Source: Mycolicibacterium moriokaense (GTDB lineage Bacteria; Actinomycetota; Actinomycetes; Mycobacteriales; Mycobacteriaceae). From it: DNA of 64,000 nucleotides. The stretch lies in assembly GCF_003347205.1 (NCBI RefSeq), contig NZ_QQBJ01000024.1, positions 1 to 64,000 of the forward strand, given 5' to 3'. The notes beneath the pieces were generated by a model. That model was not told the origin of the DNA. It searched no databases and was given only the letters and a program-made list of their open reading frames with translations. Made by a program: the position numbers and the translations under genes. Within the stretch, counting starts at the first letter, position 1. Each line of letters begins with the position of its first letter. This document shows positions 19,693-28,345 of the stretch, in pieces.

Positions 19693-20657
19693 CCCGCCAC
19701 CGCCCGCACGTCGGCGAGCAGCTTGTCGACGACCATCGCCGTGCGGGCGGCGCTCACCCCGGTGCTGCAGCAGGCGCCGCCGCCCCGCCACTCGTCGACG
19801 ATGGTGCGCAACAGCGGCTCATGTACGTGCGGCGGGTCGGGGAAGTCCACTCGTTGCACCGTCGTGCCGCGAACGAGTTCGATCGGGTCCGGCGACGATA
19901 TCGAGACCGATATCGCACCTGTGGTCCCGACGATCATGGTGCGGTCGAGATCTGCGCCCGCGTCGAAACACCATGTGCCCGAACCGGCGATGCCTCCGGG
20001 AAGGACATAGCTGGCGGCCACGGTGTCTTCCAGGTGGCGGCCGTGCCCGTACGCGTGGCCGGCGACCTCGCCCAGCGGCCCGAACAGATGATCCAGCCAG
20101 TCGAGCGTGTGGCACGCCGCGTCGAAGAACCAGCCGCCGCCGGACAGGCCGGGAGTGTTCTGCCACGACCGCGGGCGCGAGACCTGCAGCCGCACCGAGT
20201 TGACGGCCCGCACGGCGCCGATCTCGCCGTCGGCGACCAACTTTCGGACATGCTCGAAGCGAGGCAGGGCACGCCGGTAGTAGGCCACCCACAGCGGCAC
20301 GCCCGCCCGTTGGCAGCTTTCGGTCATCGCGTGGCACTGGGCGGAATCGACGGCCATCGGCTTCTCCACCAGAACGGCCTTGCCCGCGGCCGCGGCGCGG
20401 CAGGCGTATTCCGCGTGCGTGTTTGGGTGGGTCGCGATGTAGACCGCGTCGATGTCGTCGGCGTGCAGGATCTCGTCGGCGTCGCAGTGCCACCGCTCGA
20501 CGCCGTGCCTGCGGGCGTAGTCCCGCGCGAGGTCGGCGTTCCTGCGCATCACGGCGACCAGTTCGACGCCCGGTATGCGCCGAAAAGCGGGGCCGCTCTT
20601 GACCTCTGTCACGTCACCCGCGCCGATGATGCCCCAGCGCATCGCGCGCACGCTCAC
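19689..20657 (-). CDS. Gfo/Idh/MocA-family NAD(P)-dependent dehydrogenase
   Basis: A 322-residue oxidoreductase. Rossmann start [20 protein letters not shown], then [15 protein letters not shown], the catalytic [11 protein letters not shown] (Lys of the EKP motif) and [20 protein letters not shown], with conserved Asp and His, are all present. Members oxidise hydroxyl groups of sugars, inositols or sugar acids. GTG 20657 overlaps the stop of the RraA gene (GTGA), making it the last gene of a three-gene unit (FAD enzyme, aldolase, dehydrogenase). The open frame upstream of 20657 is the shadow of RraA. Convergent with hisS. Confidence 0.88.
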   Translation of the reverse strand: MSVRAMRWGIIGAGDVTEVKSGPAFRRIPGVELVAVMRRNADLARDYARRHGVERWHCDADEILHADDIDAVYIATHPNTHAEYACRAAAAGKAVLVEKPMAVDSAQCHAMTESCQRAGVPLWVAYYRRALPRFEHVRKLVADGEIGAVRAVNSVRLQVSRPRSWQNTPGLSGGGWFFDAACHTLDWLDHLFGPLGEVAGHAYGHGRHLEDTVAASYVLPGGIAGSGTWCFDAGADLDRTMIVGTTGAISVSISSPDPIELVRGTTVQRVDFPDPPHVHEPLLRTIVDEWRGGGACCSTGVSAARTAMVVDKLLADVRAVAG

Positions 20658-21355
20658 TGGCCCGAGCCGTATCCTCTGCGGTCCTTGAACCCCGTCAGCG
20701 TGAATTCGTCGCTGTCGATGTAGGCCATGTCGGCGGCCTCGGAGGTGCGCACCTTGTCGACGGCGTCGGCGAGGTCGGGCATGATCTCCCACGGAATCAA
20801 CACGATGCCGTTCGCGTCGCCGTGCGCGAGGTCTCCCGTCACCACCCGTTGCCCGTCAAGCTCGATGGGATCGCCGACACCGGCGATCTCGAAGTTGGCG
20901 TGCGACACCACGGGATAACGCATGAAGTAGTGCAGGCCCAGCGCCCGCACCTCGGCGAGGTCGCGCAGCGCGCCGTCGGTGACCATGCCGACCGCGCCAA
21001 GGCGGCGGGCCAGCCGGGCCATGATCTCGCCCGCGTACGCCACCCGCTGAGGGGCACCGCTCTCGTCGGCGATCATCAACACGGTCGGCCCGTCCATCGC
21101 CTCCAGCTGTTCCCACATCCGCCAGAACCCCGCGCGAGATGCTTTGCGGTCGCCGGGGTTGCGCATGGTGACGGTCAGCGCGCGCCCGACCATCGGGGGA
21201 AGTTCCGGAAAGCTGCAGCGCACCTCTCCGCCGATGAAACCGTCGGTGAGCGGACGAACCTGGAACCGCTCGATGGCGTTGGCGATCGTGGGGCTGTCGA
21301 CGGACCGCAGGAATTGCAGGTCGGCGTCGCTGACAGTGGGTGCGGTGGTCGTCAT
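20654..21355 (-). CDS. RraA/HMG-aldolase-family protein
   Basis: A 233-residue protein with the RraA-fold signatures RSVDSPTIANAIERF near the N terminus, GMVTDGALRDLAEVRALGL in the middle, and HGDANGIVLIP late. The family includes 4-hydroxy-4-methyl-2-oxoglutarate/oxaloacetate aldolase-decarboxylases, which are divalent-metal enzymes releasing pyruvate, as well as the RNase E inhibitor. The catalytic context (enzyme genes on both sides) favours aldolase. ATG 21355 overlaps the preceding stop (ATGA). The upstream extension of the frame to 22603 is antisense-type noise inside the FAD gene. Confidence 0.85.
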   Translation of the reverse strand: MTTTAPTVSDADLQFLRSVDSPTIANAIERFQVRPLTDGFIGGEVRCSFPELPPMVGRALTVTMRNPGDRKASRAGFWRMWEQLEAMDGPTVLMIADESGAPQRVAYAGEIMARLARRLGAVGMVTDGALRDLAEVRALGLHYFMRYPVVSHANFEIAGVGDPIELDGQRVVTGDLAHGDANGIVLIPWEIMPDLADAVDKVRTSEAADMAYIDSDEFTLTGFKDRRGYGSGQ

Positions 21356-22830
21356 CTGCTCTCCGTCGCTTTCTCGGGTCGATTGAGTTTTCGCGTGACC
21401 GCTTGGCCGGCAAGGCGGCCCGAGGTCATCGCCCAGCCGATGTGGTGCCCGTGGCCCTTGAGCAACATGCCGCCCTGACCCACGCCGCCGACCGCGCGCA
21501 GCCCGTCGATGGCGGAGCCGTCGGGGCGCAGCACGCGCAGGTCGGTGTCGACGGCGAGCGCGCCTTCGGTGACGGTGAGCATGCTGAACACCGGGCCCAT
21601 CGCCACCATCGGAGGGCGCAGGATCGACGACGCCACCGCCTCGTGCAGGTTGCGCCGGTCCGCGCCGATGGCGTCGGCGAGCGCGTCCACATCGGGCGCG
21701 CGGTGGATCAGATCGGGCCGACCGCGCGCGTAGTCGTTGAAGTAGGCGAACGCGATACCCGGCGCGGTCGAGATGTAGTTGGGCTCGTGGTCGAATTCCG
21801 AGGCGACGGTTTCGTCGAGCAGTATGAAGCCGCGGCGATCGGGCCTGCGGGACAGTTCCTCGGCGGGTGCCTGTTCGGTGCCGAACCTGGTGCCCGTGCT
21901 GTCCACCAGAACGGCTCCGGCGGTGAACAGGCTGTTGCTGGGCGACATGTGCGACACCAGCAGTGATTTCACGATCGGGCGCAGGGCGGCGGGAGGAACC
22001 GTCTGGACCACAAGGCCTTCCAGTCGGCACAGCCACTGCCACAGCGGAAGGCGGTCGAGCAGACCGGTCTTGGGTGGCGGGGGGAAGCGCAGTTGCGGGC
22101 CGAACAGCGCGTCCATCCGGACCTGAGCCGCCCCGATCTCCGCCGCCATCTGATGCCCGAGCCCGAGCGCCCCCTCGTTGATGGGAATGGCTCCGTGCGC
22201 GCTCTCCGGCAGGTGCTCCTTGCGCATGGTGGCGTTGCCGCTGAAGTCGCCGCTGGCCAGAATGACACCGCGCCGGGCGAGCAGTTGGGCGAACCCCGAC
22301 GGGCCGCTGGTTTCCAGACCCGTCACGCGGGCCTCGCCGTCGGTGAGCAAGCGGGTCACCTCGGTGTGGAGCCGGACTTCCACCCCCGCCCGCTTGGCCG
22401 CCGACGCCAGGCGGGCGATGTAGGAGCGTGAGTTCGGAATCACGTTGTGCATCCGGGGAACTCGGTGCGGTGGTTCGGGATAGGGCCCGGAGAACACCAC
22501 ACCGTGGTCGACCAGCCAGTCGTACGTGCGCCCCGACTCGACCGCGTAGAGCCGCCGGAGTTCGGGCGCGTCGCCGTCGAGCAGCTTGGTGTCGAACGCC
22601 CACATGTCCTCGACGAGTTCGGCGGGGTCGTCGTGGATGCCCTTGCGGCGCTGCAGGGGAGTGTCGGCGGCGGTCAGCGAGCCGACCGAGTAGGCGGTGG
22701 TGCCGCCCAGGCGGTCCTGGCGCTCGACGAGCACGACCGATGCGCCGCGCTCAGCGGCCGCCACGGCAGCGGCAAGGCCTGCGCCTCCGCCACCCACCAC
22801 CACGACGTCGTAGGTGCCGGATTTCGCCAC
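21352..22830 (-). CDS. FAD-dependent oxidoreductase (fumarate reductase/KstD-like)
   Basis: A 492-residue flavoprotein: dinucleotide-binding DVVVVGGGGAGLAAAVAAAE (residues 8-27), VLVERQDRLGGTTAYSVGS, a capping domain, and a C-terminal FAD site GLRAVGGVGQGGMLLKGHGH. It belongs to the fumarate reductase/3-ketosteroid dehydrogenase class that oxidises or reduces a C-C bond next to a carbonyl. Start GTG 22830. It is first in the leftward unit with RraA and Gfo/Idh, and divergent from the 23094 unit. An imperfect LacI-type site lies 32 bases upstream of the start. Substrate unknown. Confidence 0.85.
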   Translation of the reverse strand: MAKSGTYDVVVVGGGGAGLAAAVAAAERGASVVLVERQDRLGGTTAYSVGSLTAADTPLQRRKGIHDDPAELVEDMWAFDTKLLDGDAPELRRLYAVESGRTYDWLVDHGVVFSGPYPEPPHRVPRMHNVIPNSRSYIARLASAAKRAGVEVRLHTEVTRLLTDGEARVTGLETSGPSGFAQLLARRGVILASGDFSGNATMRKEHLPESAHGAIPINEGALGLGHQMAAEIGAAQVRMDALFGPQLRFPPPPKTGLLDRLPLWQWLCRLEGLVVQTVPPAALRPIVKSLLVSHMSPSNSLFTAGAVLVDSTGTRFGTEQAPAEELSRRPDRRGFILLDETVASEFDHEPNYISTAPGIAFAYFNDYARGRPDLIHRAPDVDALADAIGADRRNLHEAVASSILRPPMVAMGPVFSMLTVTEGALAVDTDLRVLRPDGSAIDGLRAVGGVGQGGMLLKGHGHHIGWAMTSGRLAGQAVTRKLNRPEKATESR

Positions 22831-22861
22831 AGGCCGCTCCCAGTCTCATCGAGTAGTCATC

Positions 22862-22872
22862 GTATCGATTCC
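22862..22872 (-). promoter_or_regulatory. Weak LacI-type operator candidate upstream of the FAD gene
   Basis: On the minus strand 22872-22862 reads GGAATCGATAC, nine of eleven matches to the GGAATCGTTTC core found at 27846 and 44775. It is 32 bases ahead of the FAD gene start, a place where a repressor would act. It could be a chance match. Confidence 0.35.
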
Positions 22873-23093
22873 AACCCTACGACCCGTCACCCGCCGGCGT
22901 CCAGACCCCCTCCGACGCGGATTCTGCCGGCGCCCCAGATGGACGAACGCGGCGACCGCAGAGCCGACGGAGGGGTCGTGGGGAGTAACCGACGGAGGCG
23001 GTTCCTCGTCATCAATGCGAGATCTTCCTTGCACTAAGGCGTTAGACGCTGCTTCAATGTGAATGACCAACCAACGTCCGCAGAGAGGCGACC
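22873..23093. other. Divergent intergenic region with candidate promoter
   Basis: This is most of the 263-base gap between the FAD gene and the DapA-like gene. On the plus strand TTGCAC (23029-23034) and TTCAAT (23053-23058) lie 18 bases apart, which could be -35 and -10 boxes for the rightward unit. Between them GCGT-TAG-ACGC (23039-23049) is a small perfect dyad. AGAGAGG before ATG 23094 is the ribosome site. No small ORF with family features is seen. Confidence 0.35.
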
Positions 23094-24026
23094 ATGCCCG
23101 CTCCTGACTTGCGAGGCCTCACCCCGGCCATCGTCACCCCCTTCGACGACAAGGGGGATGTTGATTTCGACAGCCTGATTTCTTATGTGTCGTGGATGAA
23201 ATCGATTCCAGGAGTGGTGGCGATCGTGCTCAACTCGCACGCGGGCGAGGGCAGCGCTCTCACCAGCGACGAGCGTGCCGAGATCGTCCGCGCCGTGAAG
23301 TCGGAGTTCGGCGATCTGCACGTCGTCGCAGGCGTGATCGGCGACGGCACCCGATTGGCCGCCGTCGAGGCGGAACGCGCCGCGGCGGCCGGGGCGGACT
23401 CGCTGCTGATGTTTCCTCCGCCGTCGGCCGTCAGGTTCGGATTCCAGCCCGGATCCGTCCAGGACCGGTACCGGGCGGTGTGGTCGGCCGCGCAGCTGCC
23501 GATCGTGGCCTTCCAGTTCCCCAACGTCACCAAGGCCACCTTCACGCTGCCGCTGCTGCTCGAACTGTGCGCACTCGACGGCGTCTTCGCCATCAAGGAC
23601 GGGGCCCGCGACATGATCCGGTGGGACACCGAGGTGCCCGTGATTCGCGAACAGTTCCCCGACATCCAGATGCTCACCTGTCAGGACGAGTTCCTGCTGC
23701 ACACGATGTGGGAGTCCGACGGCGCCCTGGTCGGCTACGGCGCGCTCATCCCCGAACTGCTGGTCGAAGAGCTGCAGAAGGCCAAGGCCCACGACTACGA
23801 CGCGGCCAAGGAGGTTCACGACCGGATCCTGCCGATCACCAAGGCCGTCTATCACCGGACCTCCCACATCGAGTCGACGCCGGCCATGAAGCTCGGCCTG
23901 ATGGAGCGGGGCATCCTGCGGTCGGCCTACGTTCGGTCGCCGCTCATGCCGCTGGAGGATGGCGCCCGCGAGAACATCCGCCGGGCGATGCTGTCCGCAG
24001 GGGTCGAGCTCGGAGTCCATGCCTGA
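23094..24026 (+). CDS. DapA/KDG-aldolase-family class I lyase or dehydratase
   Basis: A 310-residue TIM-barrel enzyme of the dihydrodipicolinate synthase superfamily. It shows LTPAIVTPFDDKGDVDFDSL at the N terminus, NSHAGEGSALTSDERAEIV (equivalent of the G-T/S-T-GE motif), and GVFAIKDGARD with the Schiff-base Lys168. The DHDPS-specific GTTGE is replaced by SHAGE, so lysine biosynthesis is unlikely; pyruvate-yielding aldolases or dehydratases of sugar and hydroxy acids fit better. It overlaps the next gene by eight bases. The pairing with an enolase-superfamily dehydratase suggests successive dehydration and cleavage. Confidence 0.87.
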   Translation: MPAPDLRGLTPAIVTPFDDKGDVDFDSLISYVSWMKSIPGVVAIVLNSHAGEGSALTSDERAEIVRAVKSEFGDLHVVAGVIGDGTRLAAVEAERAAAAGADSLLMFPPPSAVRFGFQPGSVQDRYRAVWSAAQLPIVAFQFPNVTKATFTLPLLLELCALDGVFAIKDGARDMIRWDTEVPVIREQFPDIQMLTCQDEFLLHTMWESDGALVGYGALIPELLVEELQKAKAHDYDAAKEVHDRILPITKAVYHRTSHIESTPAMKLGLMERGILRSAYVRSPLMPLEDGARENIRRAMLSAGVELGVHA

Positions 24027-25200
24027 CATGCGCATCGTCGACATCCGGCACATCACGGTGCCCATCGCCAGTGAGATGGCGAACGCCTTCATCAACTTCT
24101 CGAAGATGGACGTCAGCGTGGTGGCCATCGTCACCGACGAGGTCCGCGACGGCAAACAGGTGGTGGGCTACGGCTTCAACTCCAACGGCCGCTACGCCCA
24201 GCCCGGCATCCTGTCTCACCGGATCATCCCCAGAGTGCTTGAGGCAGAGCCCGATTCGCTGATCGATCCGGGCACCGGAGACCTCGACCCGGAGCGCATC
24301 TGGGCCGCGGCGATGACGAACGAGAAACCCGGTGGGCACGGCGACCGGGCGGTTGCGGTCGGCATTCTCGACATGGCGGCCTGGGACCTGGCGGCCAAGC
24401 TGGCAGGCGTGAGCGCGCAGAAGCTGATGGCCACTCGCTCACCGGCCGGGCTTGGCACCCCGCTGGACCAGGTGTGGGTGTATGCCGCGGGCGGCTACTA
24501 CTACCCGGACAGAGGCAGCGATGCCCTGCGTGAGGAGATGCTCGGCTACCTCGATCTGGGCTATCGCACGGTGAAGATGAAGATCGGCGGCGCACCGCTG
24601 ACCGAGGATCTCGAGCGCATCGAGACCGTGCTGAACGCCCTTCCCGCGGGGTGCTCGCTCGCGGTCGACGCCAACGGCCGCTTCGATGCCGACGAGGCCG
24701 TCGAGTATGCCCAGGCGTTGGCTCCGCTGCCGCTGCACTGGTACGAGGAACCGGTTGACCCGCTGGACTTTCAGGGTCTGGCCGCCACGGCGGCGCACTA
24801 TCCCGGCGTGCTGGCGACCGGCGAGAACCTGCTCTCCCGCCAGGAAGCCGCGAACCTGATCCACTTCGGCGGGCTGCGATCCGATCGCGATGTGCTGCAG
24901 ATGGATTCGGCTCTGAGCTACGGATTCACCGAATATCAGCGGACCCTGGCCCTGCTGGACAAGAACGGATGGAAGGCCGGGCGCTGCGTCCCGCACGGCG
25001 GTCACCAGTTCAACCTCGCGATCGCTGCGGCCTGCGGGCTGGGCGGGTCGGAATCCTACCCCGGCATCTTCGAACCGTTCGGTGGCTTCGCCGACGGCGA
25101 CCAGGTGGTCGACGGGTACATCACGCTGCCGGACGTTCCGGGGATCGGACTGGAAGCCAAGTCGTCGCTGCGGCCGATCCTCGCGCAGTTGGAGACCTGA
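24019..25200 (+). CDS. Enolase-superfamily acid-sugar dehydratase, D-tartrate dehydratase-like
   Basis: A 393-residue enzyme. It parallels the D(-)-tartrate dehydratase known from Bradyrhizobium: MRIVDIRHITVPI start, GKQVVGYGFNSNGRY, MTNEKPGGHGDRAVAVG, WVYAAGGYYYPDRGSD. Active-site residues are visible: YRTVKMKIGG (K186/K188), metal ligands in AVDANGRF (D217) and WYEEPVDP (E243/E244), ATGENL, and general-acid/base His326 in CVPHGGHQ. The reaction would be dehydration of a 2,3-dihydroxy acid to a 2-oxo-3-deoxy acid. ATG 24019 overlaps the previous gene; ATG 24028 is the other likely start. Exact substrate not provable here. Confidence 0.85.
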   Translation: MPDMRIVDIRHITVPIASEMANAFINFSKMDVSVVAIVTDEVRDGKQVVGYGFNSNGRYAQPGILSHRIIPRVLEAEPDSLIDPGTGDLDPERIWAAAMTNEKPGGHGDRAVAVGILDMAAWDLAAKLAGVSAQKLMATRSPAGLGTPLDQVWVYAAGGYYYPDRGSDALREEMLGYLDLGYRTVKMKIGGAPLTEDLERIETVLNALPAGCSLAVDANGRFDADEAVEYAQALAPLPLHWYEEPVDPLDFQGLAATAAHYPGVLATGENLLSRQEAANLIHFGGLRSDRDVLQMDSALSYGFTEYQRTLALLDKNGWKAGRCVPHGGHQFNLAIAAACGLGGSESYPGIFEPFGGFADGDQVVDGYITLPDVPGIGLEAKSSLRPILAQLET

Positions 25201-25276
25201 GACGACGGAAAAGAACGAGTCGGCACGGACATGGGACCGACCACAGCGGCAGCAGCGGCGTGCGACGGCGCGGTGG

Positions 25277-26554
25277 GTGGATACGTCGTTCGGAATCGCG
25301 CTGGCCGTCAACATGCTTCTGGTGCCGGCCGCCATCCCTTTTCCGGGGCTGGATCCGGCGGCGGGTGCGGCCACGCTGATCGCCACCGCGCTCGCCGTGT
25401 CCCGGCTGCCAGCGACGCAGCGGCTGCTCGCGTTCGTGCTGATCGCGGTCGGCCTCGGTGCGCTGGTGACCGCACTGCTACTCGGTGCACGGCCTGCCGT
25501 CGGCCAGCTGCTGACGCTCAACCAGACATTGATCGGCATGCTCACGGCCGTGTCCTTCGTCCGGCTGATCACCGGCGACACCGGGGCTCACCGGCCCAGG
25601 CTGACGGGTGTGTCTGCGGTGTGGCGCACCGCGGTGATCGTCCAGCTTCTCGGCTCGGTGATCAACATCAGCGCGGTGACGTTGGTGGGGGACCGGTTGC
25701 GGCGCAAGGGAAAGCTGCTGATGACGGACGCGCTGCTGTTGTCGCGCGCCTACTCGCCGGGCGCGTTCTGGTCCCCGTTCTGGGGCGCCAGCGCCGCCGC
25801 GCTGACCTATGCGATCGGCGCCGACACCGGTGCGTTGCTGATCTGCGGCGGCCTGCTGGCGGTGGCGGCGTTCACCATCAGCATCACGATGGTGGTGCGC
25901 ACCTTCGGCGACAGGCTGGAGGGCTACCACGGCTATCCGTTGTCGGTGCGGGTGCTGGTGCTGCCGATCACCATGGCGGGCTTCGTGATCGGGTTGCACC
26001 TGACGGTGCCCGACATCAAGCTGGCCGTCGTCGTGCTGATCGTCTCGCTGGTGGTGCCGTCCGCGGTGCTGGCGGCGACGCGCCCGCGTTACCTGCCGCG
26101 CATCCTCGGCGGGCACGTCGTGCGCGGTCTGTTGCCGATGCGTGGCGAGGCGGCGCTGTTCACGGCGGCCGGCGTGCTCTCGGTGGGCCTGCGCGCCGTC
26201 CTGGACGTCGTGGGCTTCACCATCCCCGGGCAGTACTACACGGTGTGGTTCGCCTGGCTGTCGGTGCTGGCGATGATCCTGGTCGCACTCGTCGGCGTCC
26301 ACCCCGTCATCTCGATCGCGGCGGTGGCCTCGGTACTCGGCCCGACCATCAGCGAACCGACGCTGTTCGCCCTGGCAGGCACCATCGCCTGGGGGACGGC
26401 GGCAGCGGTGGGCCCGATCAGCGGGCTGAATGTGTTCCTGGCCGGTCGCTTTGGGGTGAGCGGTTTCGAGGTTGCCCGGCGCAATTTCGCGTACTTGTTC
26501 GTTGTCGCCGTGTTGTCTTTGCCAGCCCTTCTGCTGTGTGCCAAGCTGACTTGA
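25277..26554 (+). CDS. Polytopic membrane transporter of unassigned family
   Basis: A 425-residue integral membrane protein with about eleven to twelve hydrophobic segments from residue 4 to the C terminus and short basic loops (e.g. GDRLRRKGKLLM). Conserved-looking elements include SRAYSPGAFWSPFWGASAAAL in the middle and EPTLFALAGTIAWGTAAAVG plus GLNVFLAGRFGV near the end. The gross pattern recalls ion-transporter-type carboxylate carriers, but I cannot name the family. GTG 25277 is the first usable start after the dehydratase stop (76-base gap); the frame before it has no start codon. In context, it probably moves the substrate or product of the dehydratase. Confidence 0.75.
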   Translation: MDTSFGIALAVNMLLVPAAIPFPGLDPAAGAATLIATALAVSRLPATQRLLAFVLIAVGLGALVTALLLGARPAVGQLLTLNQTLIGMLTAVSFVRLITGDTGAHRPRLTGVSAVWRTAVIVQLLGSVINISAVTLVGDRLRRKGKLLMTDALLLSRAYSPGAFWSPFWGASAAALTYAIGADTGALLICGGLLAVAAFTISITMVVRTFGDRLEGYHGYPLSVRVLVLPITMAGFVIGLHLTVPDIKLAVVVLIVSLVVPSAVLAATRPRYLPRILGGHVVRGLLPMRGEAALFTAAGVLSVGLRAVLDVVGFTIPGQYYTVWFAWLSVLAMILVALVGVHPVISIAAVASVLGPTISEPTLFALAGTIAWGTAAAVGPISGLNVFLAGRFGVSGFEVARRNFAYLFVVAVLSLPALLLCAKLT

Positions 26555-26596
26555 TTGCCGGGATGCCAACCGTCCCCGAGAGGCGGAGGAGCTGAT

Positions 26597-27628
26597 ATGG
26601 CGACGATTCGAGATGTCGCCACACGGGCTGGTGTCGCCCCGTCGTCGGTGACCCGTGTGCTCAGTGGGCATCCGAATGTCAGCATCGAACTGCGTGAACG
26701 GGTTCTCGCCGCCGTCCAGGAAGTCGGCTACAAGCCGGATCTGGTCGCTGCGGGGCTGCGGCGCGGCTACACCCAGACCGTCGGCATCATCGTCAACGAT
26801 GTGCTCAATCCGGTTGTCGCCCAGATGATCGACGTGGTCGAAAGTGAGCTCAGGCGAGCCGGATACGGCGTCATCCTGGCCAACTCGCACGGTCAGTCCG
26901 ACAACGACATCGAGAACGTCCGGTTGCTGCACCAGCGGCGCGTCGACGCGCTGGTGGCGGCATTCTCCGACGACACCAACCCCGACCTGGTGGCCGCCCT
27001 GTCGGTGCTGCCGATCCCGGTCGTGCTGCTGGACCGGGAAGTCGAGTCGCACGACTTCAGCGCGGTGGTCAGCGATCACGGGATGGGCGCAAGGATGCTC
27101 GCCGAACACCTGATTGACCGCGGTCATTCCGAGATCGGGGTGATCAGCGGGTCGCTCACGGCGTATCCGAGCAGGTCCCGAGTGCGCGGGCTCACGGAGA
27201 CACTCGCCAGGCTGGGCGCCCCGTTGCGGCCCGAGTTCGTCATCGCGGGCCGCGGCTCAACGGAATTCGGCGTGGAGTCGGTCGGCCGGTTGATGGACGA
27301 TCCGAATCCGCCGACGGCGATCGTGATCGGGAACGGCAACACGGCGGCCATCGCCGGAGTGATCTCTGAATTGCGCAGGCGCGGCGTCAAGGTGGGGGAG
27401 GACATCGCGCTCGCCGCGTCCGAGGACGGCCCACTGCTTGCACTGCATACGCCTGGAATCACCGCGATGGCCCGTGATGTCGAGGATTTGGCCCGTCGCG
27501 CAGCCACTCTCGCGTTGCATCGGCTCGATGACAAGAAGCCGAGCGTGCACACCGTCGTGCTTCCGACGCGGCTGATCGTGCGCCCCTCGACCGATTGGAA
27601 CGCCCACAGCACCGTGCGGGCGTCCTGA
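26597..27628 (+). CDS. LacI-family transcriptional regulator
   Basis: A 343-residue regulator with a complete N-terminal helix-turn-helix and hinge helix: MATIRDVATRAGVAPSSVTR, then VLSGHPNVSIELRERVLAAV. A periplasmic-binding-type effector domain follows ([53 protein letters not shown]). ATG 26597 follows GGAGGA by six bases. It is the last gene of the rightward unit starting at 23094. LacI-type sites with the expected central CG and flanking A/T lie downstream at 27702 and 27846 and far right at 44775, so it probably represses the catabolic operons until its effector is present. Confidence 0.92.
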   Translation: MATIRDVATRAGVAPSSVTRVLSGHPNVSIELRERVLAAVQEVGYKPDLVAAGLRRGYTQTVGIIVNDVLNPVVAQMIDVVESELRRAGYGVILANSHGQSDNDIENVRLLHQRRVDALVAAFSDDTNPDLVAALSVLPIPVVLLDREVESHDFSAVVSDHGMGARMLAEHLIDRGHSEIGVISGSLTAYPSRSRVRGLTETLARLGAPLRPEFVIAGRGSTEFGVESVGRLMDDPNPPTAIVIGNGNTAAIAGVISELRRRGVKVGEDIALAASEDGPLLALHTPGITAMARDVEDLARRAATLALHRLDDKKPSVHTVVLPTRLIVRPSTDWNAHSTVRAS

Positions 27629-27701
27629 GGATCCGACGAGTTGTGATTGGTGCTTGCAGAGACTCGCATTGTGACCGTAGTCTCTTTCTAGACACGTCCT
27701 T

Positions 27702-27714
27702 GAAAACGGTTCCC
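27702..27714. promoter_or_regulatory. Second, degenerate LacI-type site
   Basis: GAAAACGGTTCCC sits 132 bases before the stronger site at 27846 in the same intergenic region. LacI-family repressors often bind two sites with DNA looping. The half-sites match each other only partly, so this is a weaker candidate. Confidence 0.4.
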
Positions 27715-27845
27715 GGAGACTTATGAGTATGTCGGCACCATCGACCCCAGCGGTCGGTACTCGGAAAACGACTGATTTCTGCACTAATTCATCCGCTGCG
27801 AGGCGTCTCGAGCGTATCTTGGCGGGATTTTTCCGAGCCCTCTTT

Positions 27846-27856
27846 GGAATCGTTTC
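27846..27856. promoter_or_regulatory. LacI-type operator at the head of the 16 kb catabolic unit
   Basis: GGAATCGTTTC lies within TTTGGAATCGTTTCCCAA (27843-27860), an imperfect dyad centred on CG. It ends about 18 bases before ATG 27875. The identical 11-mer occurs at 44775-44785 in front of the converging hotdog pair. Position, symmetry and the adjacent lacI gene support a repressor site. The intergenic region 27629-27874 holds nothing else I can name. Confidence 0.65.
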
Positions 27857-27874
27857 CCAAGAATGCAGGTGCCG

Positions 27875-28345
27875 ATGACCATCGAATCAGCCATCTCCGC
27901 CGACGCCGGCCTCGACTGGTCGGTGCTGTCGGAGTGCGGCGGGGTCCGAGCCGGCACGGTGGCGCCCGCGCAGGTGGTCACGGTGGCGGCCGATCGTCTG
28001 GACCGGATGCGCACGGCGATGTCGGCGGCCGTCGGTGACATCGAGGTGAGCGCGGGCATCGCCGACGTGTGCCCGGACCCGCTGGTGTTCGCGGTCGCGG
28101 CCGGGTTGCCGCGTCCGACGGGCTTCGACCGGTCCATCGACGGCGGCAGCAGGTGGCGAGACGAGGCGCCGCTGGGCGCCGGCCCGCTGTATGCGGTGTC
28201 GCAGATCGCCGATATCGCCCAACGGCGCACCCGTGACGGCAGGCGACTGGTTCGTGTCGTCTATTCGACCCGATTCACCGACGCAGGCGGTGCACTGGTC
28301 GGCATCGCGGAGGGCACCGGCATCCACATCGGTGGTGCCCCGTGA
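27875..28345 (+). CDS. MaoC-like hotdog protein (N-terminal dehydratase type)
   Basis: A 156-residue protein resembling stand-alone MaoC N-terminal/FAS1-type hotdog domains: DPLVFAVAAGLPRPTGFDR, then GAGPLYAVSQIADIAQRRTR and DGRRLVRVVYSTRF. The classic R-hydratase motif D-x4-H-x-D is not visible, so it may be the structural partner of the next gene, whose last half is catalytic-type. ATG 27875 is chosen; ATG 27863 adds four residues. It is the first gene of the long unit and overlaps the next one by four bases. Function inferred from fold and context only. Confidence 0.6.
   Translation: MTIESAISADAGLDWSVLSECGGVRAGTVAPAQVVTVAADRLDRMRTAMSAAVGDIEVSAGIADVCPDPLVFAVAAGLPRPTGFDRSIDGGSRWRDEAPLGAGPLYAVSQIADIAQRRTRDGRRLVRVVYSTRFTDAGGALVGIAEGTGIHIGGAP

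Noticed and set aside
20654-22603. 649-codon minus-strand frame as one fused protein (FAD gene region plus RraA)
   Set aside because: Only the part from ATG 21355 has family sequence; the upstream part is an alternative frame of the 21352-22830 FAD gene.
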